Shown here piece after piece: positions 44,628 through 55,040 of a DNA stretch of 64,000 nt. This stretch comes from Lucinisca nassula. Lineage: Eukaryota; Mollusca; Bivalvia; Lucinida; Lucinidae. The stretch covers positions 127,070,027-127,134,026 of the forward strand of contig OY757023.1 of assembly GCA_963580285.1 (NCBI GenBank), read 5' to 3'. Each line of letters begins with the position of its first letter. Positions within the stretch are counted from its first letter, which is position 1. Both the position numbers and the translations under genes were made by a program. A model generated the notes under the pieces. The model saw nothing but the letters and a program-made list of their open reading frames with translations, did no database searches and was not told the DNA's origin.

Positions 44628-45440
44628 GTTGATTTGAGGTTTAACATCCCCGTCAACACTGTAAAGGTCATTTTGGAGACGTTGCTTCCAATTTTGTGGG
44701 ACTTTTACCCGACATTGAGATTAATTGACATCTCAAACCCTGTCGCCCAATGAAACCAGTAGGGTTTCGGAGTAGTCCATCGGAGTCTAACTGTTGGTTT
44801 TCTTATGCTCCAGCATTTCAGTGGTTTCTTGCTGTCAAGTCCTCACCGTTGTCTCACCTCTGTGGTTCTTTGATTATTTGTGTTCACCGAGATGTTGAAC
44901 TGATGGGTTAGGAGGCCTTCATGCGGACTGAACAAATTATTTGTCTAAATCGCGACGGAAGTAAGGGCGAGGATTGTGGCCACGTAAAATCGATTTAAGC
45001 CCCCCAGTGGAAATCTTTCCACTGACCGTTCCAAGGCGGTTCTTCTGTGGCGATTTATTTATGTTGTTGTTTGTTACTTACTGTGTGTATCACTTGTATC
45101 TTTTTATTTTGGATGGCCATATGGCCATTTTTGTGGGAAAGTAACTGTCCTTATGGCCTTCCTTTGTTTAGGTTTCCATTATGGTCTGGTCGCTTAATGT
45201 TTGTGTTTCTTTCCCTTTGGTGTCTTTGATGGGTGGAGTAAGTTAATTGTATCAATTCCTGTTCTTTGTTTTACTTCTACTTTATTAGCATGGACGGTCT
45301 GCCTCGCATAGCGGTTCCTGGACAGGCTTAGATCCTCTAAGCGGTTTACCAGTACTAGTGTGCGGGCCTGATTCAGCTCTGTGTGGAAGCATCATGCAGC
45401 CCATATATTTCTTCAAGCTTCTATGGGCGGCGGCCTCCGA
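44628..45440 (-). mobile_element. SINE-like element split by a PLE insertion (second case)
   Basis: Minus-strand SINE: 'TTTGAGGTTTAACATCCCCG' to 'ACCAGTAGGGTTT' (44628-44770), PLE fragment, then 'AGCATGGACGG' to 'GCCCATATATTTCTTC' (45284-45440). The break point is the same TTTAT(A/T)AGCATGG junction, and the PLE has the same relative orientation, as in 6535-8305. Confidence 0.8.
44778..45283 (+). mobile_element. PLE 3' region fragment (subfamily A)
   Basis: 'CATCGGAGTCTAACTGTTGG' to TTACTTCTACTTT; its 5' break point differs from the copy at 6689-8149 although the 3' junction is the same. Confidence 0.85.
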
Positions 45441-46000
45441 TACCCTTTGGTTTTACATAGACTTAAATAGGGAAATTTTAAAAAAAATTCTCTGAAACTG
45501 CAAGGCCCTTGTCTTTGATATTTGGTATGGAGCTTCATCTAGTGGACCTATACCAAGATTGTTAAAATTATAGCCCTTGGGCAACAAATCCCCCCGCCCA
45601 GGGGCCCTTTGGTTTTACATAGTCTTATATAGAGATAATCTTAGAAAATCTTCTTCTCTGAAACAGCAAGGCCCAGGTCTTTGATATTTGAAAATGCCCC
45701 CGCTCCGGGGCCGTTTGGTTTTACATAGGCTTATGTAGGGAATATCTTTATAAAAATCTGCTTTCCTCAAACCACATGGCCTAGGTCTTTGATATTTGGT
45801 GTGGTGCTTCATCTAGTGGACCTGTGCCAAGATTGTTCAAATTATAGCCTTTGTTGATATTTGGTATGAAGCTTCACCTTTTTAGACCTCCCTCAACATT
45901 ATGCACATTATAACCTTGGGGTCAATAATGGCCCTCCCCGGGGCCCACTTGTTACTCTATGGATCAGGTGAGCGATCCAGGGCCATCATGGCCCTCTTGT

Positions 46001-46600
46001 TTAGCTCACCAGAGCTGAACGCCCAAGGGTAGCTTATATGATAGGCAGTTGTCCGTTGTCTGTTGTCTGTCATCGTCGTCCGTTGTCGTCCGCCAACACT
46101 TTCAAATGACATCTCTTCTGAAACCACTGGGCCGGTTGAGTCCAAATTTTACCTGAAGCATCCTTGGTCTAGGGGTTAAACGATTCATTGGAATTGTATC
46201 AAATTGCAATACTTTTGCTGAAGATACGCATATCTTATCATGGGGCTAATATCGCAATACCTCACAATATGCCCAGATGTACAATATCCAAAGATAATGA
46301 CAGCTTTAACATGTTTCAGTGCCATTTTCATAACAAATTACAAAGATCTTAATTGTACTGAGATACATTGATCACCTCTATGGCAAATATGGGCATCCTA
46401 CAGAGGCTTTGTTACACAAGATTGAACTATGAGATGGTTTAGAGTCAGTTTTCCAAGAGTTCTAAAATTTTTGAGCTGAGATTTAAGCATGAAAGGAGTA
46501 TCGTGATGTTTATCATATCATGAGGCTAGTATCGGAATATGTATCATATTGTGGAGTGACTGTATTGTCACAGCCCTAGCTAGGGGATTGTAGGTTTGTG
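46001..46600 (+). mobile_element. Pearl-like element 5' part and following unassigned DNA
   Basis: TTAGCTCACCAGAGCTGAACG with a GTCCGTTGTCTGTTGTCTG microsatellite up to about 46160; related to 62264-62440. The remainder to 46600 is AT-rich with no recognised feature apart from a segment ('CTCTATGGCAAATATGGGCA') repeated at 47098-47130. Confidence 0.5.
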
Positions 46601-46730
46601 TTATTAGCTCACCTGTCACATAGTGAGGAGGTGAGCTTTTGGGATCACTTGTCCGTCGTGTGTCATCCCGTGTGTAAACAATTTCTTCAAACAACATCTG
46701 CTCCTAAACCACTGATCGGATTTTAATCAA

Positions 46731-47100
46731 AATAGAAGTGGAGGCAATGATCAGTAATCAATACAATCAACCCACAGCTCCCATCAGAGACACCAAAGGG
46801 AAAGAAACACAAACATGAAACAACAGACTCTAATGGAAACATCAATAGCGGAAAGCCAAAAGGACACTTACTTTCCCACAAAATTGCCAATAGGCTATCC
46901 AAAACAAAATAATATAAGTGACACAAACACCCAAAGACAAACCATAACAAAAATAAACCGCGACAGAAGAATCGCCTCGGAACGGTCAGTGAATACGAAC
47001 TCCACCGGGCGGCTTAAATCTATTTTACATGGCCACAATCCTCGCCCTTACCTCCGTCACGATTTAGGCAAATAATTTGTTCAGTCCGCATGAAGGCCTC
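46731..47100 (-). mobile_element. PLE 3' region, subfamily B
   Basis: Same order of blocks as subfamily A, with systematic differences: terminus 'ATTGCCTCCACTTCTATTTT' type, 'GGGAGCTGTGGGTTGATTGT' for GGGTGGAGTAAGTTAATTGT, and 'GGCTTTCCGCTATTGATGTT'. Confidence 0.8.
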
Positions 47101-48299
47101 TATGGCAGATATGGGCATCCTACAGAGGTATTGATATTAGCCCCACAAACTTCACAGGAATAATCCGTAGGTGGTCCCCTTTCAAAGGTGTTCAAATGGC
47201 TCTGGTCTGTTGCACATCTTACAATAGGAAAACAATGTCTCCAGCTTTTCTCGACCATTTCAAATCAGATCTTCATCAAACTTGCAGATAACCAGAAGGG
47301 GCTTACAGTTTATGATGAGTTTGAAATTAGGCCACCCAGGTCAAATGACTTCTGAGTTACCTGCCCTTGAGCATAAATATTAGCAAAAAATGGTGTATCC
47401 AGCTTTCCGCAACCGTTTTTGATCTCATCTTTTTGTCACTTTTGGTAAACTAGGATAAGCATAAAATCTCTAATGAGTTTGATTTTGGCTTGAATCTGAC
47501 CACTGGATTTCCAGTTACATCCCCTTGAGGGTGAAAAATTTTCCCATTAACTTTGCTTGGCTATTTCTAACCTGACCTTCATCAAACTTTCAGATAACCA
47601 GGAGGAGCTTACAGTCTATGTTAAGTTCGAAAATTGGGCCGCATGAGACAAAAGGCTTTCGAATTACCTGCCCTTGAGCATAATTACCTGCCCTTAAGCA
47701 TAAATATTAGTGAAAAATAGTGTCTCCACCTTTTCTCGGCCGTTTCTGATCTGATCTTTTCGAGTAAACGAGAACAAGCATAAAACCTCAGATCAGTTTG
47801 AATTTGTCTTGAATCTGACATTTGGTTTTGCAGTTACAGCCCTTAGAGCGTGAACGATTTTCCCATAGACTTGCAATGGAAAAACGACATTAGGCCAATA
47901 TAAAATATATGTGTGGTTCCGGTTACCCGACCGTGCCTAGCTTTTTCCCGCCGACCCTAATTATTTTTTCTATCATGAACATTCCAAACATTTTATGTGC
48001 AAAAACGGTCTTTCAATTTTTCATGGTTAAAGTATTTAAGTACATATTCATTAAAAAGCGCTTTCATTAAAGGACAATCTGGTCGTATTTACGCATGAAA
48101 ATGGTATGCGTCTGCAAAAAAAAAACAAAAAAAACATCAAACACATGCGTGTTTGTCTCTAAATAACTGTGAGCCTAGAATAAAAATGCATATCGTAAGC
48201 ATCGCTATTTAAAAGCTGTTTTTTTATCAATTACCGCGAGATGTCAGTTAACGGTAAGTGGCCTGTGAAAATCAATAACAATTAGCCAGTTACAATTGA

Positions 48300-48730
48300 A
48301 ATGGGTCAGGGATATGGCACGTGGCTACTTCTGAAGAAGCCGACGCTTTGAAGTAACCCATAATTATAATCCAAAATCTCCAGTACTTAGCACATTCAAG
48401 ATCGTTCATGCAAGCCAACAGAACCACCACCGGAAACAAAATAAATAAAAAAAAACTACTACCAGAGGGAAAACGTCTGTTGTCTCCTTTGATCAACAGG
48501 TATTTTCCATGTACCGGTAAGAGAGGCAAAATTAGGAAGCGGTCGGAACCCACAAATTTTGAATGCAATTTGTTTTCGGAAGAGCAAGCTGCATAAAATC
48601 CATGTCTCGGACGCATAAAAAAGGACAATGGCGCACATTTCTTGCCGTATGCAGACCGTGACGGTATGACCCCTCTCAATAATCAGATTACTTTTGTGAC
48701 AATAAAAATTATCCAAATCATGTTTTACCA
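48300..48730 (-). repeat. Interior repeat shared with 11110-11300
   Basis: The reverse complement of 48590-48700 matches 11120-11250. Two overlapping minus frames (129 and 90 codons) have no recognisable domain and are not called genes. Confidence 0.45.
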
Positions 48731-48944
48731 CCTGTAGCGATAATCAGACAAGTGTGCACGCTTCAACAAACATCAATAATGCAGACAGCTTGTGTAAATC
48801 TCTCGAGTATTTTCACTATCTCCATGAACAGAAAGCTAAGCCTCCACAGATGTGCAGGATGATCGTAGTCTTCGCTGGTCACACATATATAGTTTTTGTC
48901 ATGCCGCGCTTGATTTCCCGCCGTCATTTTGAACGTGCATTTGT

Positions 48945-49165
48945 TGCAGTCTGAAATTTTCCCACGTTTTTCAATAACACGCCATCGATAGTTTGCACAC
49001 ACGGTCTTCGCATCCAATTTTTGGAAAACATGACAGTAAAACTGTGCGACAGGTGAAGTCACAGATCAGCCTGCGCAGTCTTATCAGTCTTTGCTCTTTG
49101 TTGAAACCTGTTGTAGTATGGCTTCTGGGATATGCAGTGAGCAGCAAACGAAGAGCTCGATGTAC
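48945..49165 (-). repeat. Dispersed repeat with 'GACTGCGCAGGCTG' core (inverted copy)
   Basis: Contains 'CAGCCTGCGCAGTCTTATCA' and 'AAAACATGACAGTAAAAC', the reverse complement of the blocks at 10730-10850. Confidence 0.55.
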
Positions 49166-49660
49166 AGGCTGATCTTAATTTAAAAGAAAATTTTTTTCGT
49201 GAGTGCAGGAAGCAGTTTAACCTGTTGTAATATATGTCCAACAAAGACGGTAGTTAATGAGCTAGGATGTCATATGGTGGTTACATCAGAAATGCTTTCC
49301 GAGAAATGCACTGAATGCGTATGCGCGCACAGAAAAGACTCAGATCAGCTTGAAGTTCTGCACAGTCTGATCTGAGTTTATTGTTCACAAGGTTTCATTT
49401 CTCGGAAAGTTTAGACACTCGCCGATCAGACTGGCCGCATATCCACATGATAACACTGATCAGGTAAACTTTCACACCTAATGGTTTAATTGGTATCACT
49501 TACATGTACACTGGTCATCAAATCTTAAAAGTGAGATAATTTGGAACAATAAAGAGCGGGATTAGCGGTAAACCATCAAACAGGCAACAATCTATTGCTA
49601 AAAAAAGTGTATAAAATATCCATTCTTTAAACAGGTATGACGTTGTTATATTTTGGTCAA

Positions 49661-49752
49661 CGTTGAGGTTTAACGTTCCCGTCAACACTGTAAAGGTCAT
49701 TTTGGAGACGTTGCTTCCAATGCTGTAGGACTTTTACCCGACATTGAGATGA
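49661..49752 (-). mobile_element. SINE-like 3' fragment
   Basis: 'TTGAGGTTTAACGTTCCCGT' to 'TTTTACCCGACATTGAGATG', the tail half of the 300-bp SINE-like family. Confidence 0.75.
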
Positions 49753-50275
49753 ACAGACTCAAGAAAACCGAGTCTGCTATTTTCATTTATTTGGTGTATT
49801 CTTTGCTTCCAGAGGATCTAACTATTCAGAACTTATTTATCCCTGCTCACCCTTGCATGCCCCTTGTTAAAAGGGGAAGCAGACTTAACTGGGGATATAT
49901 TTTTTCCCAATCTCTGCTCCAGAACATACATGTACATTGTGGTTTCTTATTACAACCACCTCAATGGCATGGTTCTATTGAGTTTCCACACTGTGCAAGT
50001 TTGGATTGAAGTCATGAAAGAGGCAGTTAGGGAAACATGCAACTATGATGTAGTGCACACGTGTGTAGAAATGTTGTTTATGTTTTTTTTTGTGCAATCA
50101 AGATCAGGAACTTAACTTTTCAAAATGAAGGATTTTGGACTCCTGTTTTCAGAATCATCTGTCTATCTACAAATGGCACAAGGACTACGATTTGAAAAGA
50201 CTATATAAAATAGTTTCTGCTGGTGCTAATTGCTGGATGTTTAATTTGCAGCATTAAGCCGTTAAAAGAAACTTT

Positions 50276-50315
50276 CTGATGAGGCCTAATTGGCCGAAAC
50301 TAGCTAGTCTGGCCC
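50276..50315 (+). ncRNA. Hammerhead ribozyme, 5' strand of stem I missing
   Basis: CTGATGA, GGCCTAATTGGCC, GAAAC, TAGCTAGTC, TGGCCC present; the preceding AAACTTT cannot pair with TGGCCC, so it should not cleave unless in trans. Confidence 0.75.
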
Positions 50316-50534
50316 AGAAAACATGTACACTCCATATTTTTCAGTTCTGTGGTGTATTCCTTGCTTCCAAAGGATAACCCTTTTATAGAACATATATATT
50401 TAACTTCACTACAGCTGGTGTGTGGGACTGTGTGGCGGCGGTAAAACGTCTCCCTGCCCTACATCATAGTGTAGATTATAATTTCTTGTCCTTTGGGATC
50501 ATTGATTCCATTGTGGAATTTTGAAAATATCTGA

Positions 50535-50579
50535 GGGTCACTGATGAGGCTAATTGGCCGAAACTAGCTAGTCTGGCCC
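50535..50579 (+). ncRNA. Hammerhead ribozyme, type I
   Basis: GGGTCA, CTGATGA, shortened stem II GGCTAATTGGCC, GAA, ACTA GC TAGT, C, TGGCCC. Core complete; stem II has one base fewer. Confidence 0.85.
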
Positions 50580-50702
50580 AAAAAACATATACACTCCATA
50601 TTTTTCAGTTCTGTGGTGTATTCCTTGCTTCCAAAGGACAACCGTTTTATAGAACATATTTCTGATATCCGTTTACTCTGTCATTTCATCTTGATCTTTT
50701 AC

Positions 50703-51022
50703 ATTTATCTTCAATGTCCCCGCCCATAGGGGCTTGAAGAAATATATGGGCTGCACGATGCTTCCACGCAGAGCTGAATCCAGCCCGCACACTAGTACTG
50801 GTAAACCGCTTAGAGGATCTAAGCCTGTCCAGGAACCGCGGTGCGAGGCGGACCGTCCATGCTAATAAACCCTATTGGTTTCATTGGGCGACAGGGCTTG
50901 AGATGTCATTTCATCTCAGTGTCGGGTAAAAGTCCCACAAAATTGGAAGCAACGTCTCCAAAATGACCTTTACAGTGTTGACGGGGACGTTAAACCTCAA
51001 ATCAAACAAAAACAAACAAATT
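50703..51022 (+). mobile_element. SINE-like element, complete
   Basis: 'GGGGCTTGAAGAAATATATG' to 'GACGTTAAACCTCAAATC' + AAACAAAAACAAAC. The most complete reference for this roughly 300-bp family: no protein, conserved 3' half, A-rich tail. Confidence 0.8.
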
Positions 51023-51434
51023 ATCTTCAATGTATATATGGTACAATAACAGTTACAACATTATTCAAGATAAAGCAAACTTCACTAGAACAGCAAGTCC
51101 CAAAGGCTGACCTTTTGTAAAAGGCAAACACATACACAGGATGTCCAATCCAAATACTTTGTTCTGACTGAAGAACACTCTTACTTTTGTAACAATGAGG
51201 ACAATATGGATGAAAACTAAGCATTATTAATTATACTTTTATTTGTTTACAATGTTTTCAAGTACAATTATACAACAAAAGCAAAACAATATAACAAAAA
51301 TAAGTGCAGTGTGTAGCATAGTATAGAAGGTGAGAAAAAAAAAAAAAAAAAATAAAATAATTTTCCTACCTACCTACCCTATTTTTGAAAACCATGTAAT
51401 AGGAACCACACATATACTTTGTTTTGGCCTTACC

Positions 51435-52654
51435 AAAGTAGAAGTAAAACAAAGATCTGGAATTGATACAATTAACTTACTCCACCCATAAAAGACACCA
51501 AAGGGAAAGAAATACAAACATTAAGCAACCAGACCATAATGGAAACCTAAACAAAGGAAGGCCATAAGGACAGTTACTTTCCCACAAAATGGCCATATGG
51601 CCATCCAAAATTAAAATACACAAGTGATACACACAGTAAGTAACAAACAACAACATAAATAAATCGCCACAGAAGAGCCGCCTTGGAACGGTCAGTGGAA
51701 TGATTTCCACTGGGGGGCTTAAATCGATTTTACGTGGCCACAATCCTCGCCCTTACTTCCATCGCAATTTAGACAAATAATTTGTTCAGTCCGCATGAAG
51801 GCCTCCTAACTCATCAGTGCAACATCTCCGTGAACACAAAAATCAAAGTACCACAGAGGTGAGACAACGGTGAGGACTCAACAGCAAGAAACCACTGAAA
51901 TGCTGGAGCAAAAGAAAACCAACAGTTAGACTCCGATGAGCCCGACCAGAGACAGAGCATCAGGCACCAACCAACATTATCTCTCTAATTCTCAATAAGC
52001 CTTTACGTTGGAGCCGTCATAGCATCCGAGGCCTGACCCACCGGCGTGCAATTAAAGAGGGAAGCAAAGTTGCCAACCGTGATTGGGTTAACTACCATGC
52101 ATGCAGTCACTGTCTGTCGTATAATATCCATGTTGTACCCAATCTTTTTATATCGAAGAATGATTTTACGAAATTGGGTGCTGAAATCATTGCGGTTATA
52201 TATTTTTCTGAATTTATATACTAAGTCACCATAAAATTCGGGTTCCGATAGACCTTGTTGCAGAAGAGATTTAAGTCCAATATTGAATTTTGAAATTAAA
52301 TCAGAATGGCGTCTATAAAATTTTGAAAAGGCTTTGCGTAGTTTATGGTACCGATAACACTGATTAAGGAGTTTAGCCGTTAATGATTTATTACGAGTGT
52401 TGAAGTCCGTTACATGACTACACACTCTAGCAAATCAAATGAATTGCGAAATATAAACGCCATAGGATGGCGCAGGAGGAACATCATCATCCAAAAAAGG
52501 AAAATTTACAATCTCAAAATCAAAGTCATCGCGTTTATCATAAATTTTGCACGAAACAAATCCATCTACAATAGATAGATGTAAATCCAAAAACGGGCCT
52601 CGGTATCAGAAAAATTGGCTTTATTTAACTGAAGTTCTAGGGGGTAAATCTGAC
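51435..52654 (-). mobile_element. PLE copy, 3' region plus C-terminal RT
   Basis: Frame 52003-52425 encodes MCSHVTDFNTRN to ASDAMTAPT; upstream the frame is broken near 52435 ('CAAATCAAATGAATTG') and near 52485. Truncated at 'GGTAAATCTGAC'. Contains a 3-base insertion (TGT/CAC) near 52110 giving RQTVTAC. Confidence 0.85.
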
Positions 52655-52782
52655 TCTTCTCCGCCATTTCTGATCTGATCTTTATCAAACTTGCAGATAA
52701 CCAGGAGGGACATACAGTCTACATAGAGTTCGAATTTCGGCTGCATGAGACAAACAAGTTTGGCGTTACCTGCCCTTGTTTA

Positions 52783-52875
52783 TTGACTTGAGGTTTAAAA
52801 TCCCTGTCAGCACAGTGTAGGTCATTTTGGAGACATTGCTTCTAGTTTTGTGGGACTTTTGCCCGACATCGAGTT
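52783..52875 (-). mobile_element. SINE-like 3' fragment
   Basis: 'GACTTGAGGTTTAAAATCCC' to 'TTTTGCCCGACATCGAG', within the closing part of the pearl-like element. Confidence 0.7.
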
Positions 52876-52918
52876 TCTGGTACACAGGTGAGCGATATAG
52901 GGCCATTTGGCCCTCTTG

Positions 52919-53320
52919 TGTGTTCACAGAGATGTTGCATGGTGGGTTAGGAGGCCTTCATGCGGACTGAAAAAATTATTTGTCTAAATCGCGACAGAAG
53001 TAAGGGCGAAGATTGTGGCCACGTTTAATCGATTTAAGCTCCCCAGTGGAATTTGTTTCTATTGACTGTTCCAAGGAGGTTCTTCTGTCGCGGCTTATTT
53101 TTGTTATGGTTTGTCTCTGGGTGTTTGTGTCGCTTATATTATTTTATTTTGGATAGCCTATCGGCCATTTTGTGGGAAAGTAACTGTCCTTTTGGCTTTC
53201 CCCTGTTGATATTTCCATTAGGGTCTGTTGTTTCATGTTTGTGTTTCTTTCCCTTTGGTGTCTCTGATGGGAGCTGTGGGTTAATTGTATCGATTCCTGA
53301 TCGTTGCCTCCACTTCTATA
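52919..53320 (+). mobile_element. PLE 3' region, subfamily B
   Basis: 'TGTGTTCACAGAGATGTTGC' to 'TTGCCTCCACTTCTAT', directly abutting the pearl-like 3' end. Confidence 0.8.
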
Positions 53321-53564
53321 TTAAAATGGGGAAAATTAAAAAAAAAATGTTATTTACTGCCAAACCTTTGTAAATATTTTGACAAAACTGTCATAGATTT
53401 TTTTTCTAAAGCATTGTTCAATGATTTATCACCTATTGCTCATTTTAATTAGTGCCATGGAAACCAAAATGAAAAAAAAAATAAAAATAGACTTAAAACC
53501 ATCTTAGAAATTTTATGCTCTTTGAGATTGAGACTTTGTGGAAATATTCACATTGTCAGTCAGG
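53321..53564. other. Short AT-rich spacer
   Basis: Between two PLE fragments; several A- and T-runs; nothing recognised. Confidence 0.4.
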
Positions 53565-54063
53565 CCCCTCAGAGTCTAACTGTTGGTTTTCTTTTGCTCC
53601 AGCAATTCTGTTGTTGTATGCTGTCGAGCCCTCACCGTTGTCTCACATCTGTGGTTCTTTGATTATTCTCGGAGATGTTACACTGATGAGTTAGGGAGCC
53701 TTCATGCGGACTAAACAAAATTAATGTATACCCTGACAGAGGTTAGGGCAAGAATGATGGCCATGTAAAATCAATTTAAGCCCCCAGTGGAATTCTTTCC
53801 ACTGACTGTTCCAAGGCGGTTCTTCTGTGGCGGTTTATTTATGTTGTTGTTTGTTACTTACTGTGTGTATCACTTGTGTCTTTTTATTTTGGATGGCCAT
53901 TTGGCCAATTTGAGGGAAAGTAACTGTCCTTATGGCCTTCCTTTGTTTAGGTTTCCATTATGGTCTGGTCGCTTCATGTTTGTGTTTCTTTCCCTTTGGT
54001 GTCTTTGATGGGTGGAATAAGTTAATTGTATCGATTCCTGATCTTTGTTTTACTTCTACTTTG
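53565..54063 (+). mobile_element. PLE 3' region fragment (subfamily A), with appended B tip to 54128
   Basis: 'AGAGTCTAACTGTTGGTTTT' to TTTTACTTCTACTTTGCAGG. It is followed at 54066-54128 by 'GATGGGAGCTGTGGGTTGAT' ... 'TTCACTTCTATTTTGCAGG', a subfamily B tip; both tips are followed by the same GCAGG, so one was probably inserted at a GCAGG that became duplicated. Confidence 0.75.
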
Positions 54064-54149
54064 CAGGATGATGGGAGCTGTGGGTTGATTGTATCGATTC
54101 CTGATCATTGCTTTCACTTCTATTTTGCAGGTTTTTGTGTGTTTTTGTT

Positions 54150-54400
54150 TTAGCTCACCTGTCACATAGTCTGAGACACTAGGTGAGCTTTTGGAATCAC
54201 CTTTTGTCTGTTGTGTGTCCTTGCATGTGTGCCTGCATCAGTACACAATTTCAAATAAGTATATCTCCAATACCCCAGGGCCAATCTTGATCATATTTCA
54301 TGAGAAGCATAATTAAGTAGGGGGAAAGGCTGCCTAAGTTTTTTTGGCTGACCTTATTGGAATTCTGGTGCCATGGCAACATATAGGTATGGACCTGGGT
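54150..54400 (+). mobile_element. Pearl-like element, 5' part
   Basis: TTAGCTCACCTGTCACATAG with inverse TAGGTGAGCTTTTGG, a short TGTGTGTCC region and one partial core ('AGTAGGGGGAAAGGCTGC'). Confidence 0.65.
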
Positions 54401-55040
54401 TTTGCACAAGACAGATCGTTTCATGATAGTTAACAATTCTGCCAATGGCGGGGGGCATAAAAAGGTACAAACACTTCTGTCAGAATCGGGTGCTTATGTA
54501 TCAAAATGCACACGTATAGCAATGGAGTCAGCCAGCATCATGATGGGACATAAAACTAGTGTTGGTGTACAGATGAAAAGCAAATATGCACTGTTTATAA
54601 TCCTGATATAGACGGAATTTAGGGTTGACAGATGAAATCAAAGTTCCAAGCTCATCATGACGTGTTTTTTCTCTAAGAGAAAAATGACCAAAAATTCATG
54701 TTCAACTGATAATTTAACCAGATGCTTGTTTTTGGCCACTTGCATCATCGATCTCCACTAATGACTCTGCTCACAACAGGTGGCATTACAAGCTTTACCT
54801 GGGGGACTACTTTTATGCAATATATATCGAAACAATTAATCTTAAAATACCTATTTTTTCCAGCTAGGAAACTGTTCATTTTTTCATTAAAATAGTGTTA
54901 CATTTCCACAAGCAATACATTAAACTATTGTTTTTAAAGCGAATTAATACAAGTTTGTTTAAATAAGGGATATCGGTAGCAATGAAACTGTATCTTGCAA
55001 AAAAAATTTAAGGCAGCCACGCTCAGCAACAACAGCATTT
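54401..55040. other. Intron sequence, nothing recognised
   Basis: AT-rich; a small 'CAAATATGCACTGTTTATAA' segment resembles ends of the foldback repeats. No gene. Confidence 0.35.

Larger units (their letters stand above)
43381..46000 (+). mobile_element. Pearl/HINE-like element, complete but interrupted
   Basis: TTAGCTCACCTGTCACGTAG at 43381 and, as a local duplication, 43457. About ten core units with 'CCCAGGTCTTTGATATTTGG' and 'GGGGCCCTTTGGTTTTACAT' follow, ending 'CAGGTGAGCGATCCAGGGCC ATCATGGCCCTCTTG' with the hairpin GGGCCATCATGGCCC. A SINE that itself carries a PLE fragment is inserted at 44628-45440. Confidence 0.75.
50276..50660 (+). mobile_element. Retrozyme-like element, about 1.4 units in tandem
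   Basis: CTGATGA recurs at 50276 and 50541 (265-bp period). It contains 'TAGAACATATATATTTAACT' and 'GGCGGCGGTAAAACGTCTCC', and its 5' end begins exactly at the ribozyme core. It is located inside the 3.5-kb TIR element. Confidence 0.8.
47893..51429. mobile_element. 3.5-kb TIR element with TTA duplication (PIF/Harbinger-like)
   Basis: Left end GGCCAATATAAAATATATGT and the inverted right end GGCCAAAACAAAGTATATGT, followed by GTGGTTCC on both arms (about 30 bp). TTA flanks at 47890-47892 and 51430-51432. A 3-bp TWA duplication with GGCC ends suits PIF/Harbinger (inference). No transposase frame; the interior carries dispersed repeats, a retrozyme and SINE copies. Confidence 0.7.
46602..52918 (+). 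mobile_element. Pearl/HINE-like element, heavily nested
   Basis: Start TTAGCTCACCTGTCACATAG at 46602 and end 'CACAGGTGAGCGATATAGGG CCATTTGGCCCTCTTG' at 52918. The core ('CTGATCTTCATCAAACTTGC'-type units, 47220-47885 and 52655-52780) is broken by a PLE-B fragment (46731-47100), a 3.5-kb TIR element (47893-51429), a PLE (51435-52654) and a SINE fragment (52783-52875). Confidence 0.65.

Noticed and set aside
48290..48731. Two overlapping minus-strand frames of 129 and 90 codons
   Set aside because: No recognisable domain; the sequence is a dispersed repeat shared with 11110-11300 and lies within a TIR element.
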